A DNA stretch of 64,000 nt from Mycobacterium colombiense (GTDB lineage Bacteria > Actinomycetota > Actinomycetes > Mycobacteriales > Mycobacteriaceae), in contig NZ_LZKI01000195.1 of NCBI RefSeq assembly GCF_001672755.1, positions 1 through 64,000 of the forward strand. The letters are read 5' to 3'. Each line of letters opens with the position of its first letter. Position 1 is the stretch's first letter. The notes under the pieces are model-generated. The model made no database searches. It saw only the letters and a program-made list of their open reading frames with translations, and was not told where the DNA came from. A program made the translations under genes and the position numbers. Positions 16,535 through 24,692 of this stretch are shown in pieces.

Positions 16535-16553
16535 GCCTGAGACTGACCTGAGA
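16535..16553 (-). promoter_or_regulatory. MprA box at the mprA promoter (autoregulation)
   Basis: The minus strand reads TCTCAGGT-CAG-TCTCAGGC, two 8-bp direct repeats with a 3-bp spacer, 22 bp upstream of mprA. It is a textbook 19-bp MprA box, so autoregulation is expected. Confidence 0.88.
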
Positions 16554-16570
16554 GGCGCGCCGGGCGGGGG

Positions 16571-16622
16571 CTAGCGGCGGCCGCAAGCGCGGCGAAGCCG
16601 GGCGCGGCGGGCCGCCGCCACC
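16571..16622 (+). repeat. Single copy of the GC-rich short repeat seen in echA7
   Basis: This copy resembles the 54-bp unit at 24926-25087: over the first 33 aligned bases 26 agree, including AGCCGGGCG, and both end in CGCCACC. It fills most of the mprA-rpmF gap. A 13-bp direct repeat GGGCTAGCGGCGG (16568-16580 and 16623-16635) flanks it, and the right copy contains the rpmF stop codon, as if insertion had duplicated the target. Confidence 0.6.
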
Positions 16623-16625
16623 GGG

Positions 16626-16799
16626 CTAGCGGCGGTCGAGGTCGATCAGCCCGAGGCGGGCCGCCTTGAGCAGCCGCCGCGGCACTTTGTGCCGCTGACC
16701 TGCGACCGTCACACCGACGAGTTCGGTCTTCTCGGCCTTCCACTGCGCGCGCCGGCTACGGGTGTTCGCGCGCGACATTCTGCGCTTGGGTACGGCCAT
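16626..16799 (-). CDS. rpmF: 50S ribosomal protein L32
   Basis: The protein has 57 residues from ATG 16799 ([17 protein letters not shown]). It is a small basic protein with the L32 N-terminal signature AVPKRR and no zinc-binding CxxC pairs, so it is the zinc-independent type. A longer in-frame extension to 16997 exists but is not like L32. In M. tuberculosis PE_PGRS genes surround rpmF; none is present here. Confidence 0.93.
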
Positions 16800-16985
16800 G
16801 GTCGGGCCTAACTCCTCAATGTGGGACTTGCAGTTCGGCATGTCGCGCGGCGTGGCCGGTGGGCCGAACGGGCGACGATCGCACATCAGGATAGTCGCTG
16901 GTCCGCCTGTGGCCAAAATGGACGTCCGCGCGCCGATCCCCTGCCCGCCGGCGCGGCGCGGGCGCCCCGTTCCGAAGTGGGATCC

Positions 16986-17027
16986 TTGACGTGACACCGA
17001 CGGTACCCGCTAACCTACCGGTTGGTT
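16986..17027 (+). promoter_or_regulatory. Promoter and operator-like palindrome of the fadE13-accD2-accA2 operon
   Basis: A TTGACG -35-like hexamer (16986-16991) and a TAACCT -10-like hexamer (17011-17016) are spaced 19 bp apart. The near-perfect palindrome AACCTACCGGTTGGTT (17012-17027) overlaps the -10. This is the layout of a TetR-type repressor site. The regulator is not visible in the window. Confidence 0.5.
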
Positions 17028-17067
17028 GGTGGGTCCGAACCGGTGAATCCCCGAATGGAGGACAGGC

Positions 17068-18798
17068 ATGGCCTCTGCTTCCGGCGCTTCCGGCGCCTCG
17101 GACAGTTCCGGCGCCGTCCGGATCGCGAACTGTTCGGGGTTCTACGGCGACCGGCTGTCGGCCATGCGCGAGATGCTCACCGGTGGTGACGTCGATTACC
17201 TCACCGGCGACTACCTGGCCGAACTCACCATGCTGATCCTGGGCCGGGACCGGATGAAACACCCCGAGCGCGGCTACGCCAAGACGTTTCTGACCCAGCT
17301 CGAGGACTGCCTCGGCGAGGCCCGCGACCGCGGTGTCCGCATCGTCGCCAACGCCGGCGGCCTCAACCCGGCCGGCCTGGCCGACGCGATACGCGCGCTG
17401 GCCGACCGGCTGGGCATCGACGCCCGGATCGCCCACGTGGAGGGCGACGATCTGTTGTCGCGTGCCGCCGAACTCGGCCTGGGCAGCCCGCTGACCGCGA
17501 ACGCGTACCTGGGCGCCTGGGGAATCGTCGACTGCCTCGACGACGGCGCCGACGTGGTCGTCACCGGCCGCGTCACCGATGCCTCGGTGATCGTCGGCGC
17601 GGCCGCCGCGCACTTCGGGTGGGACCGCACCGACTACGACCGGCTCGCCGGCGCCGTCGTCGCCGGCCACGTCATCGAGTGCGGGGCGCAGGCCACCGGC
17701 GGCAACTACTCGTTCTTCACCGAGGTCGCCGATCTCACCCAAGCCGGTTTCCCCCTGGCCGAGGTCAGCGCCGACGGATCCTCGGTGATCACCAAACACC
17801 CGGGCACCGGCGGCCTGGTCAGCGTCGACACCGTCACCGCACAACTGCTCTACGAAATCACCGGTCCGCGCTACGCCAATCCCGACGTCACTGCCCGGAT
17901 GGACAGCGTCGAGTTGTCGTCCGACGGGCCCGACCGGGTGCGCATCAGCGGGGCACGCGGCGAGGCCCCGCCACCCACCTACAAGGTGTCGATGAACAGC
18001 ATCGGCGGGTTCCGCAACTCGATGACCTTCGTGCTGACCGGCCTGGACATCGAGGCCAAGGCCGACCTGATACGCCGGCAACTCGACGCCGCGCTCAACG
18101 TCAAGCCCGCCGAACTGCAGTGGTCGCTGGCCCGCACCGACCACCCTGACGCCGACACCGAAGAGGCCGCCAGCGCTCTGCTGCACTGCGTCGTGCGCGA
18201 CCCCGATCCCGCCAATGTCGGGCGCCAATTCTCCTCAGCCGCTGTCGAATTGGCGTTGGCCAGCTATCCAGGATTTCACGTGACCGCCCCGCCGGGCGAT
18301 GGCCAGGTCTACGGCGTGTTCACCCCGGGATACGTCGCCGCCGATCAGGTACCACACGTCGCAGTGCACGCCGACGGATCCCGTGTCGATATCCCCTGCG
18401 CCACAGAGACTTTGGAGCTATCCCCGGCCACCACGCCACCGCTCCCGGAACCGCTGCCGGCCGGCCCGACCCGGCGGGTGCCGCTGGGCCGCATCGCCGG
18501 GGCGCGCAGCGGCGACAAGGGCGGCTCGGCGAACGTCGGGGTCTGGGTGCGCACCGACGAGCAATGGCGCTGGCTGGCCAACACTTTGACCGTCGAGCTA
18601 CTCGAGGAGCTGCTGCCCGAGGCCGCGGACTTCGACGTCACCCGCCACCTGCTGCCGAACCTGCGGGCGGTCAACTTCGTCATCGACGGCATCCTCGGCC
18701 AGGGCGTCGCCTACCAGGCACGATTCGATCCCCAGGCCAAGGGGCTGGGCGAATGGCTCCGCGGCCGCTACCTCGACATCCCGGAGAGTCTGCTGTGA
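17068..18798 (+). CDS. AtuA-like protein (acyclic terpene utilisation family; Rv0976c-like)
   Basis: The protein has 576 residues; ATG 17068 lies behind a clear GGAGG. An N-terminal AtuA core domain (about 15-370, with CSGFYGDRLSAMREM and NAGGLNPAGLADAI) is followed by a C-terminal AtuA-like ferredoxin-fold region (about 470-570, RSGDKGGSANVGVWVR). In Pseudomonas, AtuA is needed for citronellol/geraniol catabolism, but its reaction is unknown. It heads a six-gene operon. Its stop overlaps the fadE13 start (GTGA), so the two are coupled. Substrate is unknown. Confidence 0.85.
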   Translation: MASASGASGASDSSGAVRIANCSGFYGDRLSAMREMLTGGDVDYLTGDYLAELTMLILGRDRMKHPERGYAKTFLTQLEDCLGEARDRGVRIVANAGGLNPAGLADAIRALADRLGIDARIAHVEGDDLLSRAAELGLGSPLTANAYLGAWGIVDCLDDGADVVVTGRVTDASVIVGAAAAHFGWDRTDYDRLAGAVVAGHVIECGAQATGGNYSFFTEVADLTQAGFPLAEVSADGSSVITKHPGTGGLVSVDTVTAQLLYEITGPRYANPDVTARMDSVELSSDGPDRVRISGARGEAPPPTYKVSMNSIGGFRNSMTFVLTGLDIEAKADLIRRQLDAALNVKPAELQWSLARTDHPDADTEEAASALLHCVVRDPDPANVGRQFSSAAVELALASYPGFHVTAPPGDGQVYGVFTPGYVAADQVPHVAVHADGSRVDIPCATETLELSPATTPPLPEPLPAGPTRRVPLGRIAGARSGDKGGSANVGVWVRTDEQWRWLANTLTVELLEELLPEAADFDVTRHLLPNLRAVNFVIDGILGQGVAYQARFDPQAKGLGEWLRGRYLDIPESLL

Positions 18799-19943
18799 AT
18801 CTTTGGACCACGCCAGAGCGCGAACAGCTGCGAAAGACGGTGCGCTCGTTCGCAGAACGCGAGATCCTGCCCCACGTTGACGAGTGGGAGCGCACCGGCG
18901 ACCTGCCGCGCGAATTGCACCGCAGCGCCGGGGCCGCCGGGCTGCTGGGAGCGGGCTTCCCCGAATCGGTCGGTGGCGGTGGCGGCGACGGCGCCGACGC
19001 AGTGATCATCTGCGAGGAGATGCATCAGGCCGGAGCGCCGGGCGGTGTCTTCGCGTCGCTATTCACCTGCGGCATCGCCGTGCCGCACATGATCGCCTCG
19101 GGCGATCAGCGGCTGATCGATGAGTTCGTCCGCCCGACGCTGGCCGGCGAGATGATCGGTTCACTGGCCATCACCGAACCCGGCGGCGGTTCCGACGTCG
19201 GGCATCTGAGGACCTCGGCGGTGCGCGACGGTGACCATTACGTCGTCAACGGCGCCAAGACCTACATCACCTCTGGGGTACGCGCCGACTACGTGGTCAC
19301 CGCGGTACGCACCGGAGGCGCCGGCGCGGGCGGGGTTTCACTGCTGGTGGTCGAGAAGGGCACGCCGGGCTTCGAGGTAACCCGCAAGCTGGACAAGATG
19401 GGCTGGCGGTCATCGGACACCGCCGAGCTGTCGTATACCGACGCCCGCGTGCCGGTGGCCAACCTGGTCGGCGCCGAGAACAGCGGCTTCGCCCAGATCG
19501 CGCAGGCCTTCGTCTCCGAACGAATCGGCCTTGCCGCACAGGCTTATTCGAGCGCGCAGCGCTGTCTGGACCTGACGGTGCAATGGTGTCGCGACCGCGA
19601 AACGTTCGGCCGCCCATTGATATCGCGGCAGTCGGTGCAGAACACGCTGGCCGAGATGGCCCGCCGCATCGACGTCGCCCGGGTCTACTCGCGCAGCGTG
19701 GTGGAGCGACAGCTCGCCGGCGAGACCAACTTGATTCCGCAGGTGTGTTTCGCCAAGAACACCGCGGTCGAGGCCGGCGAATGGGTGGCGAACCAGGCCG
19801 TCCAGCTGTTCGGCGGGATGGGCTATATGGCCGAATCCGAGGTGGAACGCCAATACCGGGACATGAGAATCCTGGGCATCGGCGGTGGGACCACCGAGAT
19901 CCTCACCGCACTGTCCGCCAAACTGCTGGGATTCCAATCATGA
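18795..19943 (+). CDS. fadE13: Acyl-CoA dehydrogenase FadE13
   Basis: The protein has 382 residues from GTG 18795, overlapping the AtuA stop. It shows acyl-CoA dehydrogenase signatures: ITEPGGGSDVGHL in the FAD/substrate-binding middle domain, DKMGWRSSDTAEL, and the C-terminal QLFGGMGYMAESEVERQYRDMRI segment. It oxidises an acyl-CoA to the 2-enoyl-CoA with FAD. In this operon it probably prepares the substrate of the AccA2-AccD2 carboxylase, like isovaleryl- or citronellyl-CoA dehydrogenase. A frame continuing upstream to 18564 is not credible. Confidence 0.9.
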   Translation: MNLWTTPEREQLRKTVRSFAEREILPHVDEWERTGDLPRELHRSAGAAGLLGAGFPESVGGGGGDGADAVIICEEMHQAGAPGGVFASLFTCGIAVPHMIASGDQRLIDEFVRPTLAGEMIGSLAITEPGGGSDVGHLRTSAVRDGDHYVVNGAKTYITSGVRADYVVTAVRTGGAGAGGVSLLVVEKGTPGFEVTRKLDKMGWRSSDTAELSYTDARVPVANLVGAENSGFAQIAQAFVSERIGLAAQAYSSAQRCLDLTVQWCRDRETFGRPLISRQSVQNTLAEMARRIDVARVYSRSVVERQLAGETNLIPQVCFAKNTAVEAGEWVANQAVQLFGGMGYMAESEVERQYRDMRILGIGGGTTEILTALSAKLLGFQS

Positions 19944-21535
19944 CCGTGCTGCAGTCCACCCTCGACGCCGAGGCCCCCGTCTTCACCGACGCCGCCGCGG
20001 CGGCGATCACCAAACTCGAGGAGATCGACACCGAGCTGGCCAATGCGCTGGCTGGCGGCGGGGCCAAATACGTTGAACGCCATCATGATCGCGGCAAGCT
20101 CACGGCACGCGAACGCATCGAACTGCTGGTCGACCAGGACTCGCCGTTCCTGGAGCTCAGTCCGCTGGCGGCGTGGGGCAGCGCCTTCAAGGTCGGCGCC
20201 AGCACGGTCACGGGCATCGGCGTGGTGGAAGGCGTCGAATGCATGATCGTCGCCAACGACCCGACGGTCAAAGGCGGCACCAGCAACCCGTGGACCCTGA
20301 AGAAGATCCTGCGGGCCAACCAGATCGCCTTCGAAAACCGGCTACCGGTCATCTCCCTGGTGGAATCCGGCGGCGCGGACCTGCCCACGCAGAAGGAGAT
20401 TTTCATTCCGGGCGGCCGGATGTTCCGCGACCTGACCCGGCTGTCGGCGGCCGGGATCCCTACCATCGCATTGGTGTTCGGCAACTCCACCGCGGGCGGC
20501 GCCTACGTCCCGGGCATGTCCGACCACGTGGTGATGATCAAGGAACGCTCCAAGGTCTTCCTCGCGGGTCCCCCGCTGGTGAAGATGGCCACCGGTGAGG
20601 AATCCGACGACGAATCGCTCGGCGGCGCCGAAATGCATGCCCGGGTCTCGGGTTTGGCCGATTACTTCGCCGTCGACGAACTCGACGCGATCCGGATCGG
20701 CCGCCGCGTCGTCGCCCGGCTGAACTGGGTCAAGCAGGGGCCGAAACCCAAACCGGTCACCGCGCCGCTCTTCGACACCGAGGAGCTCATCGGCATCGTG
20801 CCCGCGGACCTGCGCATCCCCTTCGATCCGCGGGAAGTGATCGCCCGCATCGTCGACGGCTCCGAATTCGACGAATTCAAGCCGCTGTACGGCTCGTCAT
20901 TGGCGACGGGCTGGGCCCAGTTACACGGCTATCCGATCGGCATCCTGGCCAACGCGCGCGGCGTGCTGTTCAGCGAGGAGTCCCAGAAGGCCACCCAGTT
21001 CATCCAGCTGGCCAACCGCTCCAACACGCCACTGTTGTTCTTGCACAACACCACCGGCTACATGGTGGGCAAGGATTACGAAGAGGGCGGGATGATCAAG
21101 CACGGCTCGATGATGATCAACGCCGTGTCCAATTCGACCGTCCCGCACATCTCTCTGTTGATCGGCGCGTCCTACGGCGCGGGCCACTACGGCATGTGCG
21201 GGCGCGCCTACGACCCGCGGTTCCTCTTCGCATGGCCGACCTCCAAGTCCGCGGTGATGGGGGGCGCCCAGCTGTCGGGGGTGTTGTCGATCGTCGCCCG
21301 CGCGGCCGCCGAGGCGCGCGGCCAGCAGGTCGACGAGGACGCCGACGCGGCGATGCGGGCCGCGGTCGAGGGCCAGATCGAAGCCGAGTCGCTGCCGCTG
21401 GTGCTGTCCGGGATGCTCTACGACGACGGGGTGATCGACCCGCGCGACACCCGCACCGTATTGGGAATGTGTCTGTCCGCCATCGCCAATGGCCCGATCA
21501 AGGGGACGTCGAACTTCGGCGTCTTCCGGATGTGA
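19940..21535 (+). CDS. accD2: Acyl-CoA carboxylase beta (carboxyltransferase) subunit AccD2
   Basis: The protein has 531 residues from ATG 19940, which overlaps the fadE13 stop (ATGA). It has the two crotonase-like halves of the carboxyltransferase, with oxyanion-hole glycines in NSTAGGAYVPGMSDH and IGASYGAGHYGMCGRAYDPRF. It moves carboxyl from carboxybiotin on AccA2 to an acyl-CoA. Length and the HNTTGYMVGKDYEEGGMIKH segment are closer to methylcrotonyl- or geranyl-CoA carboxylase beta subunits than to the propionyl-CoA type, suggesting a branched 2-enoyl-CoA substrate. That is inference. Confidence 0.9.
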   Translation: MTVLQSTLDAEAPVFTDAAAAAITKLEEIDTELANALAGGGAKYVERHHDRGKLTARERIELLVDQDSPFLELSPLAAWGSAFKVGASTVTGIGVVEGVECMIVANDPTVKGGTSNPWTLKKILRANQIAFENRLPVISLVESGGADLPTQKEIFIPGGRMFRDLTRLSAAGIPTIALVFGNSTAGGAYVPGMSDHVVMIKERSKVFLAGPPLVKMATGEESDDESLGGAEMHARVSGLADYFAVDELDAIRIGRRVVARLNWVKQGPKPKPVTAPLFDTEELIGIVPADLRIPFDPREVIARIVDGSEFDEFKPLYGSSLATGWAQLHGYPIGILANARGVLFSEESQKATQFIQLANRSNTPLLFLHNTTGYMVGKDYEEGGMIKHGSMMINAVSNSTVPHISLLIGASYGAGHYGMCGRAYDPRFLFAWPTSKSAVMGGAQLSGVLSIVARAAAEARGQQVDEDADAAMRAAVEGQIEAESLPLVLSGMLYDDGVIDPRDTRTVLGMCLSAIANGPIKGTSNFGVFRM

Positions 21536-21540
21536 GCCCC

Positions 21541-23529
21541 ATGATCACTCGAGTTCTGGTCGCCAACCGGGGCGAGATCGCCCGGCGGGTGTTCGCCACC
21601 TGCCGCCGGCTCGGCCTGGGCACCGTCGCCGTCTACACCGAACCCGACTCCGGCGCGGCGCACGTCGCCGAGGCCGATGCCCGGGTGCGGCTGGACAAGA
21701 CCAACGACTACCTCAACGCCGCGGCCATCATCGCGGCCGCCCGCGCCGCGGGCGCCGACGCGATACACCCCGGCTACGGGTTCCTCTCGGAGAACGCCGA
21801 ATTCGCGGCTGCCGTCCAGGACGCCGGCCTGACGTGGGTCGGCCCGCCGGTGGACGCGGTGCGCGCGATGGGCTCCAAGATCGAGTCCAAAAAGCTGATG
21901 GCCGCGGCCGGGGTACCGGTGCTCGACGAGCTCGACCCCGACGCCGTCACCCAGGCGCAGCTGCCGGTGCTGGTCAAGGCCTCCGCCGGCGGCGGTGGCC
22001 GCGGCATGCGGGTGGTCCGCGAATTGTCCGCTCTAGCAGGCGAAGTCGCCGCTGCGAGCCGCGAGGCGCAGTCCGCGTTCGGTGACCCGACGGTGTTCTG
22101 CGAGCGCTATCTGCCCACCGGGCACCACATCGAGGTTCAGGTCATGGCCGACACCCACGGCACCGTGTGGGCGGTCGGCGAACGCGAATGCTCGATTCAG
22201 CGCCGCCACCAGAAGATCATCGAGGAGGCGCCCTCGCCGCTGGTGGAGCGAACACCCGGCATGCGCGCCAAGCTGTTCGACGCGGCCCGGCTGGCCGCCG
22301 AAGCCATCGGGTACACCGGGGCCGGGACGGTGGAGTTCCTGGCCGACGACGACGGCGAGTTCTACTTCCTGGAGATGAACACCCGGCTGCAGGTCGAACA
22401 CCCGGTCACCGAGGAGACCACCGGGCTCGACCTCGTCGAACTGCAGCTCGCCGTCGCCGACGGCGAGCGTCTCGACGTGCAACCGCCTGCCGCCCAAGGA
22501 CATTCGATCGAGGCCCGGCTCTACGCCGAGGACCCCGCCAAGAACTGGCAGCCGCAGGCCGGCCGGGTGCACGCATTCGACGTGCCGTCGGTCCGGACCG
22601 AGTTCAGCTCGCTGGGACACCGGACCGGGATCCGGCTGGATTCCGGCATCGTCGACGGGTTCACCGTCTCGATCCACTACGACCCGATGCTGGCCAAGGT
22701 CATCTCCTACGCCCCGACGCGCCGTCAGGCGGCGCTGGTGCTCGCCGATGCGCTGGCCCGCGCCCGCGTGCACGGGGTGCGCACCAACCGCGATCTACTG
22801 GTGAACGTGCTGCGGCATCCGGCGTTCCTCGACGGTGCCACCGACACCGCGTTTTTCGATACCCACGACCTGGCGCGGCTGGCGGCGCCGCTCGGCGACG
22901 CCACGGTAATCCGCCTGTCCGCCATCGCGGGCGCGCTCGCCGACGCCGCGCACAACCGCGCCGTCGCCCCGGTGTTGGGCGCCGTCCCCAGCGGCTGGCG
23001 CAACCTGGCGTCGGGACATCAGGTCAAGGACTATCGCGACGACCAGGGTGACGAGCATCGGGTGCAATACCGGTTCAGCAGAACCGGATTGGCGCTCCCT
23101 GACGACCCCTCGGTGCGGCTTGTGTCGGCCACGGCGCAGGACGTGGTGCTGCGGGCCGACGGCGTCGACCACAGCTTCTCGGTGCGCCGGTACGACGCGG
23201 GCGATTCCGACGTCTACGTCGATTCCGCACGCGGAGCCGTGCACCTGGTCGCGCTGCCGCGCTTCCCCGAGCCCGGTTCGACGGTCGAAAAGGGCTCGCT
23301 GGTGGCACCCATGCCCGGCAGCGTCATCCGGCTCGGCGCCGCGATCGGCGACACCGTCACCGCCGGCCAGCCACTGATCTGGCTGGAAGCCATGAAGATG
23401 GAACACACCATCGCCGCCCCGGTCGACGGGGTACTCGCCGAACTCAACGTCAAGACCGGTCAGCAAGTCGAAGTCGGCGCCGTGCTGGCAAGAGTGGAAG
23501 CGCCGCAATCAGAAGGGGATCAAGCATGA
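21541..23529 (+). CDS. accA2: Acyl-CoA carboxylase alpha subunit AccA2 (biotin carboxylase plus BCCP)
   Basis: The protein has 662 residues from ATG 21541, 5 bp after accD2. The biotin carboxylase domain (1 to about 445) has ANRGEIARR, the ATP loop KASAGGGGRGMRVV and the catalytic segment MNTRLQVEHPVTE. A linker domain follows. The C-terminal biotinyl domain (about 585-655) has the biotin lysine Lys619 in EAMKMEH. It carboxylates its own biotin with ATP and bicarbonate and pairs with AccD2. Its stop overlaps the fadE12 start. Confidence 0.93.
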   Translation: MITRVLVANRGEIARRVFATCRRLGLGTVAVYTEPDSGAAHVAEADARVRLDKTNDYLNAAAIIAAARAAGADAIHPGYGFLSENAEFAAAVQDAGLTWVGPPVDAVRAMGSKIESKKLMAAAGVPVLDELDPDAVTQAQLPVLVKASAGGGGRGMRVVRELSALAGEVAAASREAQSAFGDPTVFCERYLPTGHHIEVQVMADTHGTVWAVGERECSIQRRHQKIIEEAPSPLVERTPGMRAKLFDAARLAAEAIGYTGAGTVEFLADDDGEFYFLEMNTRLQVEHPVTEETTGLDLVELQLAVADGERLDVQPPAAQGHSIEARLYAEDPAKNWQPQAGRVHAFDVPSVRTEFSSLGHRTGIRLDSGIVDGFTVSIHYDPMLAKVISYAPTRRQAALVLADALARARVHGVRTNRDLLVNVLRHPAFLDGATDTAFFDTHDLARLAAPLGDATVIRLSAIAGALADAAHNRAVAPVLGAVPSGWRNLASGHQVKDYRDDQGDEHRVQYRFSRTGLALPDDPSVRLVSATAQDVVLRADGVDHSFSVRRYDAGDSDVYVDSARGAVHLVALPRFPEPGSTVEKGSLVAPMPGSVIRLGAAIGDTVTAGQPLIWLEAMKMEHTIAAPVDGVLAELNVKTGQQVEVGAVLARVEAPQSEGDQA

Positions 23530-24692
23530 CCGACACCAGCTTCATCGAAAGCGAGGAGCGTCAGGCCCTACGCAAATCGGTGGCGGCGTGGGCAGCGAAC
23601 TACGGCAGCGAGTACTACCTGCGCAAGGCCCGCGCCCAAGAGCACACCGACGAATTATGGTCCGAGGCCGGCAAACTCGGCTTCCTCGGAGTGAACCTGC
23701 CCGAGGAGTACGGCGGTGGCGGCGCCGGAATGTACGAGCTGTCGCTGGTCATGGAGGAGATGGCGGCCGCGGGTAGCGCGCTGCTGCTGATGGTGGTCTC
23801 GCCCGCCATCAACGGCACCATCATCAGCAAGTTCGGCACCGAGGAGCAGAAGAAGCGCTGGATCCCCGGCATCGCCGACGGCACGCTGACGATGGCGTTC
23901 GCCATCACCGAGCCCGACGCTGGCTCCAACTCGCACAAGATCACCACCACCGCCCGCCGCGACGGCAGCGACTGGATCCTCAAGGGCCAGAAGGTCTACA
24001 TCTCCGGCATCGACCAGGCGCAGGCGGTGCTCGTGGTGGCCCGCACCGAAGAGGCCAAGACCGGCAAGCTGCGCCCCGCGCTGTTCGTGGTGCCCACCGA
24101 CGCGCCCGGATTCACCTACACGCCAATCGAAATGGAACTGATCAGCCCCGAACGCCAGTTCCAGGTCTTCCTCGACGACGTTCGGCTGCCCAGCGACGCG
24201 CTGGTCGGCGCCGAAGACGCCGCCATCGCACAGCTTTTCGCCGGGCTCAACCCCGAACGCATCATGGGCGCGGCGAGCTCGGTGGGGATGGGACGGTTCG
24301 CCCTCGGCAAGGCGGCGGATTACGTCAAAACCCGCCAGGTGTGGGGCACACCGATCGGCGCGCACCAGGGCCTCTCACATCCGTTGGCGCAGTGCCACAT
24401 CGAGGTCGAGCTGGCCAAGCTGATGCTGCAGAAGGCCGCCACCCTGTACGACTCGGGCAACGACATGGGTGCTGCCGAGGCCGCGAACATGGCGAAATAC
24501 GCTGCGGCCGAGGCGGCCACGCGGTCGGTGGACCAGGCTGTTCAGTCGATGGGTGGCAACGGGCTGACCAAGGAGTACGGCGTGGCCGCGATGCTGACCT
24601 CGGCGCGGCTGGGCCGCATCGCTCCGGTCAGCCGCGAGATGGTGCTGAACTTCGTCGCGCAGACATCGCTTGGCCTGCCCCGCAGCTACTGA
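23526..24692 (+). CDS. fadE12: Acyl-CoA dehydrogenase FadE12
   Basis: The protein has 388 residues; ATG 23526 overlaps the accA2 stop (ATGA). It has ACAD signatures ITEPDAGSNSHKITTTA, the flavin-contact segment SGIDQAQAVLVVA, and the C-terminal QSMGGNGLTKEYGVAAML helix. It is a second acyl-CoA dehydrogenase of the operon, presumably acting on a different intermediate than FadE13. Its stop and the echA7 start share one base. Confidence 0.9.
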   Translation: MTDTSFIESEERQALRKSVAAWAANYGSEYYLRKARAQEHTDELWSEAGKLGFLGVNLPEEYGGGGAGMYELSLVMEEMAAAGSALLLMVVSPAINGTIISKFGTEEQKKRWIPGIADGTLTMAFAITEPDAGSNSHKITTTARRDGSDWILKGQKVYISGIDQAQAVLVVARTEEAKTGKLRPALFVVPTDAPGFTYTPIEMELISPERQFQVFLDDVRLPSDALVGAEDAAIAQLFAGLNPERIMGAASSVGMGRFALGKAADYVKTRQVWGTPIGAHQGLSHPLAQCHIEVELAKLMLQKAATLYDSGNDMGAAEAANMAKYAAAEAATRSVDQAVQSMGGNGLTKEYGVAAMLTSARLGRIAPVSREMVLNFVAQTSLGLPRSY

